Assembly (NCBI GenBank): GCA_019155185.1
Contig: CM032797.1
Coordinates: 2,943,610 to 3,007,609 of the forward strand
From: Beaufortia kweichowensis
Lineage: Eukaryota; Chordata; Actinopteri; Cypriniformes; Gastromyzontidae
DNA: 64,000 nucleotides
Direction of reading: 5' to 3'
Shown here: piece after piece, positions 1-10,790 of the stretch
Layout: every line of letters begins with the position of its first letter
Position numbering within the stretch: the stretch's first letter is position 1
The notes under the pieces: model-generated
Told to the model about the DNA's origin: nothing
Seen by the model: the letters and a program-made list of their open reading frames with translations, nothing else
The model's database searches: none
Program-made: the position numbers and the translations under genes

Positions 1-471
1 TGTCAGATGGACTTGGCAGATGATCTGATGAATCTTCAGGAGGTGTTTGCTCCCATTTCAATTCACCAGAGAGGAAATCAGCCGGTTCTTGCAGGTATTT
101 TGACCTAAAGATTTCTAAATCTGTCGTGCCCGATGGACTTGGCTGATGATCTGATGAATCCAGATCAGATTCTGCAGTTAAAGGCATCACCTCAGTGTTT
201 AGGGAATGAGGGAAGGCGTGCTTGTCGGATGGATCTTCATGAGATGTTAGCTCCCATTTAAATTCACCAGAGAGAAAATCAGCCGGTTCTTGCAAGAATT
301 TCTTAAAGATATGTAAATCTGTCTGGCTGGAGGAACTTGACAGATGATCTGATGAATCCAGATCAGACTGAGCAGTCGTCTTGTTGTTTCGGGAGAAGAT
401 GTGCTTTACAGCCCGCCATCCTCTCTTGAAGCAGGCATGGATATCCTTCTTCTGCTTTTCTGTCTGTTCTT
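1..471 (-). repeat. Intragenic tandem repeat of about 66 codons
   Basis: Two near-copies lie in the same reading frame on the minus strand. Each carries GATCTGGATTCATCAGATCA and GAACCGGCTGATTT..CTCTCTGGTGAA. The first unit is 66 codons long. The second is followed by a third start after about 46 codons. Most differences between copies keep the frame open, so the array appears to be under coding constraint. The third unit runs off the edge, so the copy number is unknown. Confidence 0.8.
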
Positions 472-1798
472 CTAAAACACAGAAAAAAGCAAATCATAGA
501 AATTAGACAGCAGAAATATATCACTTAACACTGAACCAAATCTGTCAAATATATTAAATTAGCTGAATGTCAAATATCTCCAAGTATGTAACTAACTACA
601 ACAACCCACAGTACATTAACTAAAGTACATTCATATTTAATGTATCTTAGAAAAATATACGAAAACAAATCAACTGCGCGGGTCTATTTACAGTGTCTAA
701 GTGACGTCATACAGACGCGCTTAAATGTACAGGTCCAGACTTGCTTTTGTACAGTAATTTCAGCACAAGACCTGTAATAAAAAAACATTTGATGTTAATT
801 CATAATTTATCATTCATAAACATTTCATGCTTTTTAATAAAGTTACAGTGGTTTACCTGATAACTGTCACAGCAGAAATTGAATACACACATAAAATGCA
901 TGTAAACTACAATTTCTTTTATTTTTAGATATTTTTTTCAAACATTTTAAAGTCTTTTTTGTATAATTATATTTATGGAATTTTCATTACAATACAAAAT
1001 AAATAATACTAAAAAAAGTCAGAACACAAATAGCTCCGATTGTTTTCTTTGTCTTTTAAAAGAAATGGTCATTTTAGGTATAAATTACAGTAACATTGAC
1101 ATTTTTGAATATTTTTCTGTTTATGTTTATTGATAGGAAAATATTTCATCTTGAGTCTTATACCTTTCCATCAATTTATAGTTCATTTAGATAATAATTC
1201 AACTATAAAATATGAAAGTAAATAAGGAAATAACATACAGTAGGTGTTCCAACTGAAGAACGGTGACAGTTAACAGGTTAAAGTCACTGAAGTTCATGGT
1301 GTTTGTCTTTTGTGAGTAAAGTGTAATTGATGATATCCTACCTGGTACTAGTGTATCTTTTTTGCATTCATACAGAATGGCCACATGGAATAGTGATGGG
1401 AAGTTCGATTCTTTTCCGCAAACCGGTTCTTTCAGACAGTTTGATTCAATAAACCGGTTGAAAAAAAAACAGTTCACCGGTTCTTTTACGCTCCGACGTA
1501 ATGACGTAATGGCGTCAAGTCTATCGCAGGCTTAACACATTCAAATATAAAGTCAGTAATCATAACATCAGTCAATTAAAACATCATTATCATCTGATAC
1601 GTTTCTTACAATTTGGCTTTTTGTATCTAAAGCATCAACACATATACAGGCTGTGATCTGCAAACAAGGATGTTTTACAGTTATGACGTCAATAAATTAG
1701 TCTTCATCAGCGCAGAAACTATATGCTCCACTTACTATGTATAATCCATTACGGTTTATTTGTAATTAAGTAAACTTACGTTCGCCGGATTGGCCCAT
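1..1798 (-). CDS. 5' part of an unrecognised repeat-containing protein gene (two exons, truncated by window edge)
   Basis: Minus-strand model: coding exon 1 is 1798..1780 (ATG, then M-G-Q-S-G-E plus one base) followed by a consensus GTAAGT donor. Exon 2 starts at 471 after a TTTTAG acceptor and stays open for 157 codons to the window edge. The one spare base of exon 1 and the two leading bases of exon 2 complete a Gln codon, so the phase fits. The predicted start is MGQSGEQ, followed by a Lys/Arg-rich segment containing CFKRGWRAVKHIFSRNN. Then come Ser/Asp-rich repeats of about 66 residues: two start with SDLDSSDH and carry LQEPADFLSGE and KWE, and a third begins at the edge. No signal peptide, membrane segment or catalytic motif is visible. 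I do not recognise the family. The basic N-terminus is reminiscent of multicopy fish-specific genes such as PIM-related kinases, but that is a guess. The gene is divergent from reep6. Confidence 0.6.
472..1779 (-). other. Intron 1 of the left-edge gene (inferred)
   Basis: AT-rich sequence between a GTAAGT donor (1779..1774 on the minus strand) and a TTTTAG acceptor (ending at 472). The stretch at about 1390-1530 has repeated CCGGTTC motifs and starts AGTGATGGGAAGTTCG, which looks like the end of a hAT-type DNA transposon. No other coding potential is seen; the only long open frame (1199-1477, minus) lies largely in this repeat. Confidence 0.5.
1390..1530. mobile_element. Probable hAT-type transposon fragment (CCGGTTC-rich)
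   Basis: Begins TAGTGATGGGAAGTTCG, the style of terminus seen in fish hAT-like elements. It contains several copies of the palindromic core ACCGGT with flanking TTC, plus a GACGTAATGACGTAATGGCGTC block. No matching opposite terminus was found, so it is called a fragment. Confidence 0.4.
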
Positions 1799-1890
1799 TA
1801 TTCTCGTTTCACCCGCGTTCACGATGGCATCAGTTGTCCGGTCCAGAGTTCAGACACCTGTGGCGGGCGGTGCTGCTGTGCTGTTCGGTA

Positions 1891-1994
1891 GTTCAGATCA
1901 CACACGCTGTCGCTGAATCACGCATGCGCAGTATCATCAGTTCTTAAATCGGACACGTCCGAAAGAAGCGGTTCTCGGTTGTGTACTGATGATC
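1891..1994. repeat. Promoter-proximal repeat block, copy 1
   Basis: Shares GTTCAGATCACACAC, GCTGTCGCTGAATCACGCAT, AAATCGGACACGTCCGAA and GTTGTGTACTGATGATCC with 3010-3190, in the same order apart from one displaced piece. It lies just upstream of the inferred start of the minus-strand gene. Confidence 0.7.
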
Positions 1995-3009
1995 CGAAAA
2001 CCGCTGCAACCGATTCTACTCGAGAACGAGATTGAGATTCGAGAAGCGCGAGAGCGATTCAAAAGGAGTCGCTTGTTTGCTGTCGCTGTAGTTTGATTAT
2101 GTCATTTTTTATCTTTATATCACCTTGTTTAGAAATTAAATAAACTGTTCCTGAAAAACATGGATTATATATGAAACAAAGAAATGTTTAGTTTGATAGT
2201 ATTACAAACAATTAATTGCTTCCAATCTTAAAAAATAATTAACATGTAAGCACAACGGGTCAGATTATTTCAGAAAGACGAAACAGACTGAGTCCTATCA
2301 AAGTTAGGCAGATTGTTTTTCTGAATTCAAACCTACCCTCATAAGAGAGGGTCAAGCTGCATATTGTTACAGCTTTTCACTACAGTGGTTAAAGCCTCTG
2401 TTTAAAACTGCCTTTGCACTTTTTTTTCAACATTTTTTTTATAATGCACAATAACTTTTGTAATTTACAAACAACAGGCAGTACCTGTTAAATATAGTGT
2501 GTAAGACATTTAGAGTTACTTACAGTGTGTAAATGCACTTTTCCAGCAGTTGTTCTTTGTTAAAACTGGTGTATTGTTTGAACACTTTAATACAATTTTA
2601 TTAAAACATTGTTTATTTAATACAAACTCAATTTGTGAATGCTTCATCATTTACTATAATGACAGTAGGCCTACAGGTATTTCATAAATCATCCCTTGTT
2701 TCCTGTTAAACATAGCCTCTCAATTATTATGGTCCAACACCCCTCACTGAGATCATAAAAACCCCTTTAACAGAATCCTCAATTAAATAGCTTACACAAA
2801 GTCCTTTAAGATACACAGATACATTAATCTTTTAAATAAATACATTAAAAATGTCTCTCCTGCTCCACCATCAATTGCTTTAATCACACATACAGTGATA
2901 AGACTGTAATTAAGTCATGAAAACATTTCCAGTATGTTTTATATTATCACACTTTCCGATGTTCAACAAAACTTGACTAATGTGCTTTTCGTTCTCTTGG
3001 AAAACCACA

Positions 3010-3190
3010 CGCATGCGCAGTTCAGATCACACACACTGACACACACACACACACACACAGCACATCGGTTCTCGCTGTCGCTGAATCACGCATCGGTTGT
3101 GTACTGATATCATCAGCTCATCGGTTCTCAAATCGGACACGTCCGAAGCAGTACTCATCAAACAGTTCTTACAGTTGTGTACTGATGATC
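3010..3190. repeat. Promoter-proximal repeat block, copy 2, with (AC)n
   Basis: Degraded copy of 1891-1994, enlarged by an (AC)n microsatellite at about 3038-3060 and by internal duplications (CATCGGTT and TGTACTGAT each occur twice). The identical stretches listed for copy 1 support common origin. Confidence 0.65.
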
Positions 3191-3999
3191 CTAACAAAAC
3201 TCCGGGATGTTGGTTATTTGACTCAGAGAATCAGGACGAACACGTTAACGTAATTGTGGCTTAGTGTTTGTGGAGATGCGAACCGCGAACGATTCAGACC
3301 GATGCGAACTCACCGGTTCACTGTATCCGGCTGCTCGTACTCACTAGTTGTCATCATCAATTATCATCTTTACAGCAGTGACCCCTTGTGGAACTGTTGG
3401 ACAAATAACAAAAATCAGAATAATGGTTTGGATTTCTTTAATACCATTATATAATTTAAAGAGCCTTTTTGCACTGCAAACAACCTTTTGTAAAACTTTA
3501 ACTAAACTGAAGGTAACAGTAGGTTTTGATTTTTAATTTCCTTCTTACTCGCAATAAGATAAATGTACATAAAATGCTATGTCTTTTATTATGATATATA
3601 CTTGTTTTCTCTTCAAATAAATAGAAATGTGACATGCTGTTTTTATTATATAAAAATGTTAAAAAATCACTGTTAATGCTCTCTATTATAACATATATTT
3701 TATTTTTTATATCAAAAGAAACAAATGTTACGCACTTTTTTTATTCACAGGGTCTCTCAGTCAAGACATGAAGTGGTAAAGGCGTGTTAAACAGAATGAT
3801 AATCAGCTGTGAGGAGGTGCGTTTACATTTTGTGTCATTAGTCTTCATTGGTTGTTTGTGCGCGGAGTCTCCGCCTGTATCGAGTCGGTCTCGTGAGAGA
3901 GAAAGTCACACCGAACTTTCATATGTGTGCCTTTTACACTCCTAGTTGTAGTTTGCTTTAGTATTTTCAGCTTTAGGATTATAAACGAGACAGGACGCG

Positions 4000-6900
4000 A
4001 TGATCAATACGCTTTCGGAGCGCTACGACGCGTTTTTCAAGCAGAAGAACGTGGTGACCGATTTCCTAACGGTGTTGGAGGAGAAAACCGGAGTGCAGAA
4101 ACAGTTCATCGCCACAGGTATGTGAGCTGTAGCTGTCGTTTGTGTAATATACTGTCACTGTTAACTCTCTCTCTTCTGTTGTTCATTATCGAGGATCGGT
4201 TTTCTTGAACAAACTATGAACTGGTTCCTAAAGTCATTGTGACTCGCGTGTGCTTTGGTGAATGTCGCAAATGAGTGCAAAGGGCTCTTTACTGATAAGA
4301 TGAACTGTGTAACTGCTGTGTATACTTTACATTTGGGTGACAGAAACTACACACAGACGTGTGTATCTCATTACCCTCCCTGTTACATCTGTTTATCTCT
4401 GTGTTTTAAGACCCACAGGCTGTTTTGAGAAGCAAATGATGGGGGTGCCGTTACCGTCATCAACTAATAATAATAATAATAATAAATATATAATTCTTAA
4501 TATTGTACTCAGTCTTGTTGAAGAACATTTCAATCTGAAGTGTTGGAGGACTTAACCTGAAATGTCAATAGTGTGTGACATGACTAGTATTTCTTCTTGT
4601 AGGATATTTGTGGTGCTTATTTCTACTAACAGGTGGTCCCAAGGGTTATTTTTAACCATGTTAGTATGTCCTCAAGTGTCTGTGCAGAATTTCAGCTTAC
4701 AGATATATTTTGATATTCCAGAAAGACCAGCAACACAACGCTAATTGCATCTAGAATTATTGTATAGCCAAGATGCACAACCACAGATATGCTACTGTAA
4801 TATAAAGGGTTTTGTTTAGAGCGATATTGAACCTAAATGAACAGATGAAACATGTTTGTCTGTTAAACACAGGAAACGTATCTGAAACCATTATTTGTTT
4901 TGTGGTGGTTTATCTTTTTGTCTTTCAGTGACATCATTTGCAATTGAATCGCTTTGAATAAAAGCATCTGGTAGTTTTCCTTTAGCTCAACTGGTAGACA
5001 ACAAGATCAGGGTTTAGTTCCCATCGAATGAACGCTTTCATTTAAATCGTCTTCCATATGCATGAATAGATGTGAATGTAAATGTGAATTTATCCGACCT
5101 GTTTTGTGAAGTATATTTAATGTATTTATGTTAATGGTGAATGTTGCCACACAAGTAACTCGGTAACTGCTGATTTCTTTATGCAAATCAGTTGGCTCAA
5201 TACGTCAGACATGACAGTTTTTTGTGTAAATGAATGTGACTTTAAAACCGTATAGAGTACATCTGCACAGCACATGTAAAACCCTACACATAAAGTAAAC
5301 TATTACCCCTTATCTTGAAATGTTTGAAGCCTCCATCATGAGGAATTTCACAGCCTTGTGGTAACCGTTTTGTGATGGATAATTTATGAAGCTGTGTTCA
5401 CCTTAACACTTCACTGTGTTTCTCATGTTTCAGCAGTTTTTGTTTGTTTTCATTCTGTCGTGTTTGGTGTCAGCATCACATCCTACTGTGTACAGTGTCA
5501 TCATTGCATTAAATGTCATCCTTCATTTGAAGTGGATCATGTGTCACTGTTTGTTCTGCAGGTGCAGTGTCTGTTGTGGCACTCTATCTGGTATTCGGAT
5601 ATGGCGCGTCCCTCCTTTGCAACTTGATTGGTTTCGCGTATCCAGCATATGCCTCGTAAGTACATGTGACATTTTCTGTAAAGGTTGACCTCACGGTATA
5701 CATTTTTATCAGTATGTGGGTTCCCTGGAACTCAAACAATTGTGCTGTTAATGCAATGCTTTATCACATTTAAAGCATTACCACATTTATTGAATGATTT
5801 CACATTCATTACAATGTTTTATTTGACAATGGCTGTGTCCGAAACCGCTCCCTATCCCCTATATAGTGCACTATATCGGGTGTCGCCCATTTTGTGTTGC
5901 CGTCCGAATTCTGAGTGAACGAGTTCATTCCCTACATTCGTTCACTACTTTTTACCCACAATCCTCTCTGATTTCGAGTGTACAACCGATGTACACTCGT
6001 TAAAGCGCCATTTCCCAAAATCCAACGCGAGGCGGCGATAGAGCGTAAAAGAAAAAGAAATATGGCGGACGGCAACATTGGAGGCTGGGTATTGTGACTG
6101 GAAACCCGCCAAAATAATGTTTTAAAATAACGTATGCTCATACACTTGTGTAAGTTATTATTGATCATTATTTCATATATTATTTTTTAATAATATTAAT
6201 ATTAACATAATATTATTTATTAATATTCTGTGTTATATATTTATACTGTATGAACAAATAAATGTGAGGGATAGTTGTTTTTATTCTCCCTTATTTTTAA
6301 ATATAATACAAAATAAATAAACATGACAAGCGTGTTTTTTCCCCCTTTTTAATATCAAATAATACAATAAATGTGACAAGTGAACAGTGACACACAATTC
6401 ATAAAGCCAAACAATCTAATATTACAGATGGGAAGGCGTATGTTAAGGACGAAATTGTCCGTGCACTCTGGCGCATGCTATTTACGTCAGCGTCCGAATT
6501 CGCTCACTGGTTTTCCTTCACTCTTTGCTGATATAGTGCACTCAACTGCCATACACTCTATAGGGATGAGGGAACGAGGGAGCAAGTGAGCGGTTTCGGA
6601 CACAGCCAATGTGTTGATGTTATATTCTGTTTCTGATGCAGCATCAAAGCCATAGAGAGCAACAATAAGGAAGACGACACTAAATGGTTAACCTATTGGG
6701 TGGTTTATGGTCTCTTCAGTGTTGCTGAGTTTTTCTCTGATATCTTCCTTTTCTGGTGTCCCTTTTATTATGCAGGGAAGGTAAGTTGATATGGTTGATA
6801 TGGTATGCGTGTATTAGTGATTTGTTTGTATATAAGCTTGCTGTAGATGGGCTTTAAATTGTTTTGGTATGTAGGTCATCACTGAGAGGTTTTTGAGTAT

Positions 6901-7931
6901 ATTTAGCATGCCTGACCAAACGCCAACTGGACCCACGGCCTGATCCTTGTTATAAATTTGACTGTTTTACAGTCCATTTGATACCAGTTAAGATGAGTTG
7001 CATTGAGATCTAGTGAATAAGATGCATTAATGCCATTTATAATGCTTGATTATGAAGATTTGAATAATTGTTGAATTTAGATGGATGTACTGTAGATTTT
7101 ATTGGATACAAAATGGTTGCATCTGTTTTAAAAGCATGAATTTGTCAGAATATGTGTTTTATGTCAAGGCCAAAAGAATGTTTAAGTGCTAAAAGTCAAT
7201 AACAAAAGCCTATATTAGTTTTTATTTGTCACACACACCGTTATATAAGGTATACAACTATACAAACAATATAGTTTAAAATGTATACAAGTATAAGATA
7301 AAGCCAAAGTAAATAGATAAAACAAAAATAATATATACAACTAAAATATAACTTGGTTTCTATTTACAAATAAGAGAAAAAATAAGGATTATTATGTGTT
7401 ATAAGGATGTATTGATGTACGTCACATAATATTTTAAGTTATCCTAAAAGCTAAATTCAAGCTTCCTTGCAGATTTAATCTTTTGAAAACATTCACACAC
7501 CCAGCATGATTTATTTAAGAATCAAATGTCAAGCATACTAACAGTGTCATGTGTCTAGACGTGTTAGTTTTTGACTAAACCTGCAGATAATGGGAAGTTG
7601 CAGTTTAATGTTCTGCATCTTTATTTCTCTTAAATCCAGTGCGTGTTCCTGTTGTGGTGCATGGTTCCAGTTTCATGGAATGGCTCTCAGATGATATACA
7701 CACGCCTGGTGCGACCTTTCTTCCTCAAACATGAACGAGTGTTCGACAATGTCGTCAGTGACTTGAGTGGCAAAGCCAAAAGTGCAGCAGAGACCGTGGC
7801 AAAAGAAGGTAAAACATAATTCACCAGTCAGCAAGTCTGTATATCTGTGGTTGTAATGTTTTGTTTGCATATTTCAACACCAAGTTTTCCCTACAGGATT
7901 TACGCTGCTAAACTCTGAAAAGGACAAATGA
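4000..7931 (+). CDS. reep6: Receptor expression-enhancing protein 6 (REEP6), complete, five exons
   Basis: Exons: 4000-4117, 5562-5655, 6642-6780, 7640-7808 and 7897-7931, all with GT..AG junctions and matching phase, giving 184 aa, the usual length for the short REEP6 isoform. REEP5/6 proteins are DP1/Yop1-type hairpin membrane proteins that shape tubular ER; REEP6 is known for photoreceptor and trafficking roles. Visible features: an N-terminal amphipathic part with the KTGV motif (about residues 29-32), two hydrophobic hairpin regions (about 41-71 and 87-127), the family signatures FGYGASLLCNLIGF (51-64) and EDDTKWLTYWVVYG (81-94), then a hydrophilic tail with VRPFFLKHE and DLSGKA. I call reep6 rather than reep5 because of YPAYASIKAIES, the FYYxGK segment, DLSGKA and the short tail. 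The start is the first ATG in frame with this homology. Confidence 0.95.
5692..5780 (-). mobile_element. Degenerate tRNA-derived SINE fragment (reep6 intron 2)
   Basis: Contains TACATTTTTATCAGTATGTG followed by GGTTCCCTGGAACTCAAAC and a TGCTGTTAATGCAATGCT segment. This is the diagnostic order of the SINE seen in clearer form at 26735-26866, and its complement resembles a tRNA with A and B boxes. Confidence 0.5.
5831..6607. mobile_element. 777-bp non-autonomous DNA transposon with TIRs and 3-bp target duplication
   Basis: Ends are GGCTGTGTCCGAAACCGCTC and its exact inverse GAGCGGTTTCGGACACAGCC, flanked on both sides by AAT (5828-5830 and 6608-6610). Subterminal ATAGTGCACT motifs also recur inverted. 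The interior is AT-rich with no transposase frame, so the copy is non-autonomous. TIRs starting GGC with a 3-bp duplication suggest a PIF/Harbinger-like origin, but the family is inferred. It lies wholly within reep6 intron 2. The perfect TIRs and intact duplication suggest a fairly young insertion. Confidence 0.85.
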
Positions 7932-8250
7932 TTGGAAGGAGGGAACACGAAGAATCGTTTTATCCGGAGCCCTCTGTTTACATTTGCCTCTCTTAAGTTT
8001 TGTCTGTTTTTTTGTTTAAATCACTAAACACACTAAATTATTAATGTTTACTGCATCTGAGCCAGGCAGCACAATCACCACAAAAGTTCGTAAATTGCTC
8101 AAATGGTCCTCAAAGGTTTTTGGAAAGCAATCTAATTTACTTTCACGTTTATATTTTGTATTCAGCCTATAAATTATTTTAGTACTTTGACCAATGACAG
8201 AAATGTTCAAGTCACTGACTTTTAATAAATACAACTGGAAAGAAAAGAGA
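7932..8250 (+). terminator. reep6: reep6 3'UTR and poly(A) signal
   Basis: After the TGA, AT-rich untranslated sequence contains a canonical AATAAA at 8224-8229. This would give a 3'UTR of roughly 0.3 kb; the exact cleavage site cannot be read. Confidence 0.6.
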
Positions 8251-8809
8251 CTAAATATTAAAAAATCTTGCGTGAATTGTTTTGAATGAAGTCATTTCTG
8301 TTGTATCTAAAGAATATTTAAAAGGCTTCTCTTCATAATGTATTTTTTTCGTGTATTCGTTTCATGACCAATTTATGTGTTTTGAAATGTGTTTGTGAAT
8401 CTGTCTTACTCTGAGTTGGATGAGAAGTAAATGTGTTTGTGTAATGTCATAATTCAAGTCAGTGTAGTTGTGTTTTTAGACCAAAATTGAAAGCCATTTT
8501 ATGGATTAAATAACCATGCCGTTATTAATGATTAATGAGGTTATGCACAATGTTATACAATTTTATGGTTCTAAGTCACAATTTATCTGTATTTATTAGG
8601 GGGCAATACACATTTACTTCACTTCATTACCAGATTTTGCAAAACTGGCTTGTTAATTTACTTTCTATTACTCTATTATCTTTCTATTATTTTTACTCCC
8701 TTTAGATCATACAGTACAGTACACTTTAGGCTCAGTCCTCTTGTGTATGTGCACAACCACTTATCTTAACATGGTTATCTTAACTTTTTATCTTAAGAAG
8801 GTTGCAGGT

Positions 8810-9060
8810 TTGATTCCCAGTGCGAGCAGGAACATTTACATTTAGGCATTTAGCTGACGCTTTTATCCAAAGCGACTTACAAATATTAGGAGACAATGAA
8901 GCGACACATCAAAAGCGGCAACAATAGTACTAAGAGGTGCTTTCCTGGAAACATATGAGGTGCCCTTGAGCAAGACACCTTACCTCCAATTGCTCCCAGT
9001 CTGCCACTGGTAAGTCGCTTCGGATAAAAGCGTCTGCTAAATGAATAAATGTAAATGAAA
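8810..9060. mobile_element. SINE-like inverted pair
   Basis: A tRNA B-box-like GGTTTGATTCCCAG at about 8828 is followed by TTAGCTGACGCTTTTATCCA and AGCGACTTACAAATATTAGG. Around 9010-9050 the inverse appears: AAGTCGCTTCGGATAAAAGC then GTCTGCTAAATG. The GACGCTTTTATCCAAAGCGACTTAC motif is very common in fish interspersed repeats; related inverted pieces occur at about 26938-26995. Confidence 0.6.
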
Positions 9061-9487
9061 ATGTAAGTATACTAATAAATAGAGTAAGGGTTTCAAAGCA
9101 CTACATGGGTATTAGTCCACATGGTGTAATATTTCCTTTTGGCTATTAAGCTGTTGTGCAACAGAGCTGTTAATGTTAATCAGAGTTTTTCCATTGGGGG
9201 AAGAGAAATATGAAGCCATTCGACACCCTGTCAGCCGGCTGAACCTGAGCAAACTAATTATACCACCTCAAGCTACACTGAAGCTTTACTAAAACAAACT
9301 GAACCAGTGCTTAGTCATGCTTTACACTGAAGTCAGTTATTAATGATATCTGTGTACTTTCGGCCTCGTTCAGCTGCACCCATCACATTTGTCGGAAACC
9401 ATCAGTAATGGTTGTCAATGTAATGTTACTGTGAGCAAAGTAAAACTTACAATAATATGGAAGAATACAAATGGATAATATAAATCG

Positions 9488-9694
9488 TGATACTGTCTGT
9501 GAAATTCCAGCTGACGTAATTTTTTACTGTTTTCTACATAATGTAAAGAGCATTCCTTAAAAATATAACCTTGATATCTTTAATATTTACTGAGTATAGC
9601 CATGTCAAAGATTGAAATCATAGTGAAATTAATAGGTGATCGTCATCTCAAAATTTGATTGTTAGACTTTAGCCTAGTTTTTAGACAGGGTCAC
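9488..9694. mobile_element. GTGAC-ended non-autonomous repeat, copy 1
   Basis: Shares with 14361-14720 and 21976-22188 the left end CTGTCTGTGAAATTCC, the internal CATGTCAAAGATTGAAATC and GACTTTAGCCT, and the right end ACAGGGTCAC. The ends are inverted relative to each other. No coding capacity. Confidence 0.6.
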
Positions 9695-10149
9695 AATTAA
9701 ATCAATGATAGTTTGTTTATGTTTGTAATTTGAGAAGGACCTTCCCTTTAAACAACACATTTATTAGCTATAAAAGTATAGGCCCTACTTTATAATGTTT
9801 AAACTACATATGCTTTACATTTTTGCTTTGAATTTAATACAACATAAATTCAGTCAGCAGTTCCCACAAGTGAAATGGATTATTGAACATAATAAATTAT
9901 GCTTATTGGAAAAATCCAAAAAGGTTTGTGTAAAGGTTAGGGAATATACAGTTTGTACAGTATAAAACTCATTAAGTCTGAAAATCCCCACAGAACATAC
10001 AAATGTGTGTATGTAGTAACAAATCTGAGATTGACTTGTTAAAATGTTTCTACAGTCCTCCATGCAATATTCTCGGCTGGTTAACTTGTGATATTTTATA
10101 AAGTTTGATTTGATATGTGTGAGAGCTTACCTGCATGTATTGCCTGTTT

Positions 10150-10790
10150 CAAATCCCCCACAAGATTTCTATAGGATTAAACTCTGGCTTTGATTATAGG
10201 GCATTCCAAAACCCTTTGTTTCTTCTTTTTGCATTGTTCGTGGATTTTCTAATGTGCTTAGGATAATATCCTGAAAAAACTTTCAGTTCAGCTTTAGACA
10301 GATGGACTCTAGATGGCATTATCTATGAGCACTCTTTGATATGATGCAGAATTTACCATTTAATCAATAAATTCAAGATGTTCAGAGCCTGAGGCAGTAA
10401 ACCAACCCTAATATTTCCACCGCTATTCCTAAACTATAACATTTCCACCACTGTTCTTTACAGTTGTCATGAGGTTCTTCTCCAGTTCTTCTCTCTTTTG
10501 GTCTTCCCTGTTTCTTTGGCTAAACAAGTCTGTAGTGTTCATTTGAGATTTTTTCCCGTCACATTTCCCACACACATTAAATCTGTGCAATCTCTTTCTG
10601 ATTGTTAAAGCATGCACTTTGACTTTTTAGCAGATTCTCTTTGCATCAGTTCTCTCGTGCTGAATTTGCTGGGACGACTATTACTGAACAAACTGGCAGT
10701 CATTTAAAATCTGTGCCTCTTGTAGATGATTTTCCATTAATATTAGATAATCTCTCAAAGGTGCCCATTATCATTTCTCCGAAGATCTGA
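10150..10790. mobile_element. Old degenerate DNA-transposon-like repeat
   Basis: The order of motifs (CTTTGATTATAGGGCATTCCAAAACC, GTGCTTAGGATAATATCCTG, a CAGATGGACTCTAGATGG segment, CTGAGGCAGTAAACCAACCC) resembles a widespread fish interspersed repeat remembered from other genomes. No intact reading frame remains and I could not place the exact family, so this is a recognition call and not proof. Confidence 0.35.

Larger units (their letters stand above)
1799..3999. promoter_or_regulatory. Divergent intergenic region between the left-edge gene and reep6
   Basis: About 2.2 kb. A GC-richer segment at 1799-2090, next to the inferred minus-strand start codon, probably contains that gene's 5'UTR and promoter. 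The middle (2090-3000) is AT-rich with no coding signal. A degraded copy of the 1891-1994 block recurs at 3010-3190 with an (AC)n tract at about 3038-3060. A second GC-richer patch at about 3830-3999 precedes the reep6 start and likely holds its promoter and 5'UTR. No TATA box was confidently identified for either gene. Confidence 0.4.
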
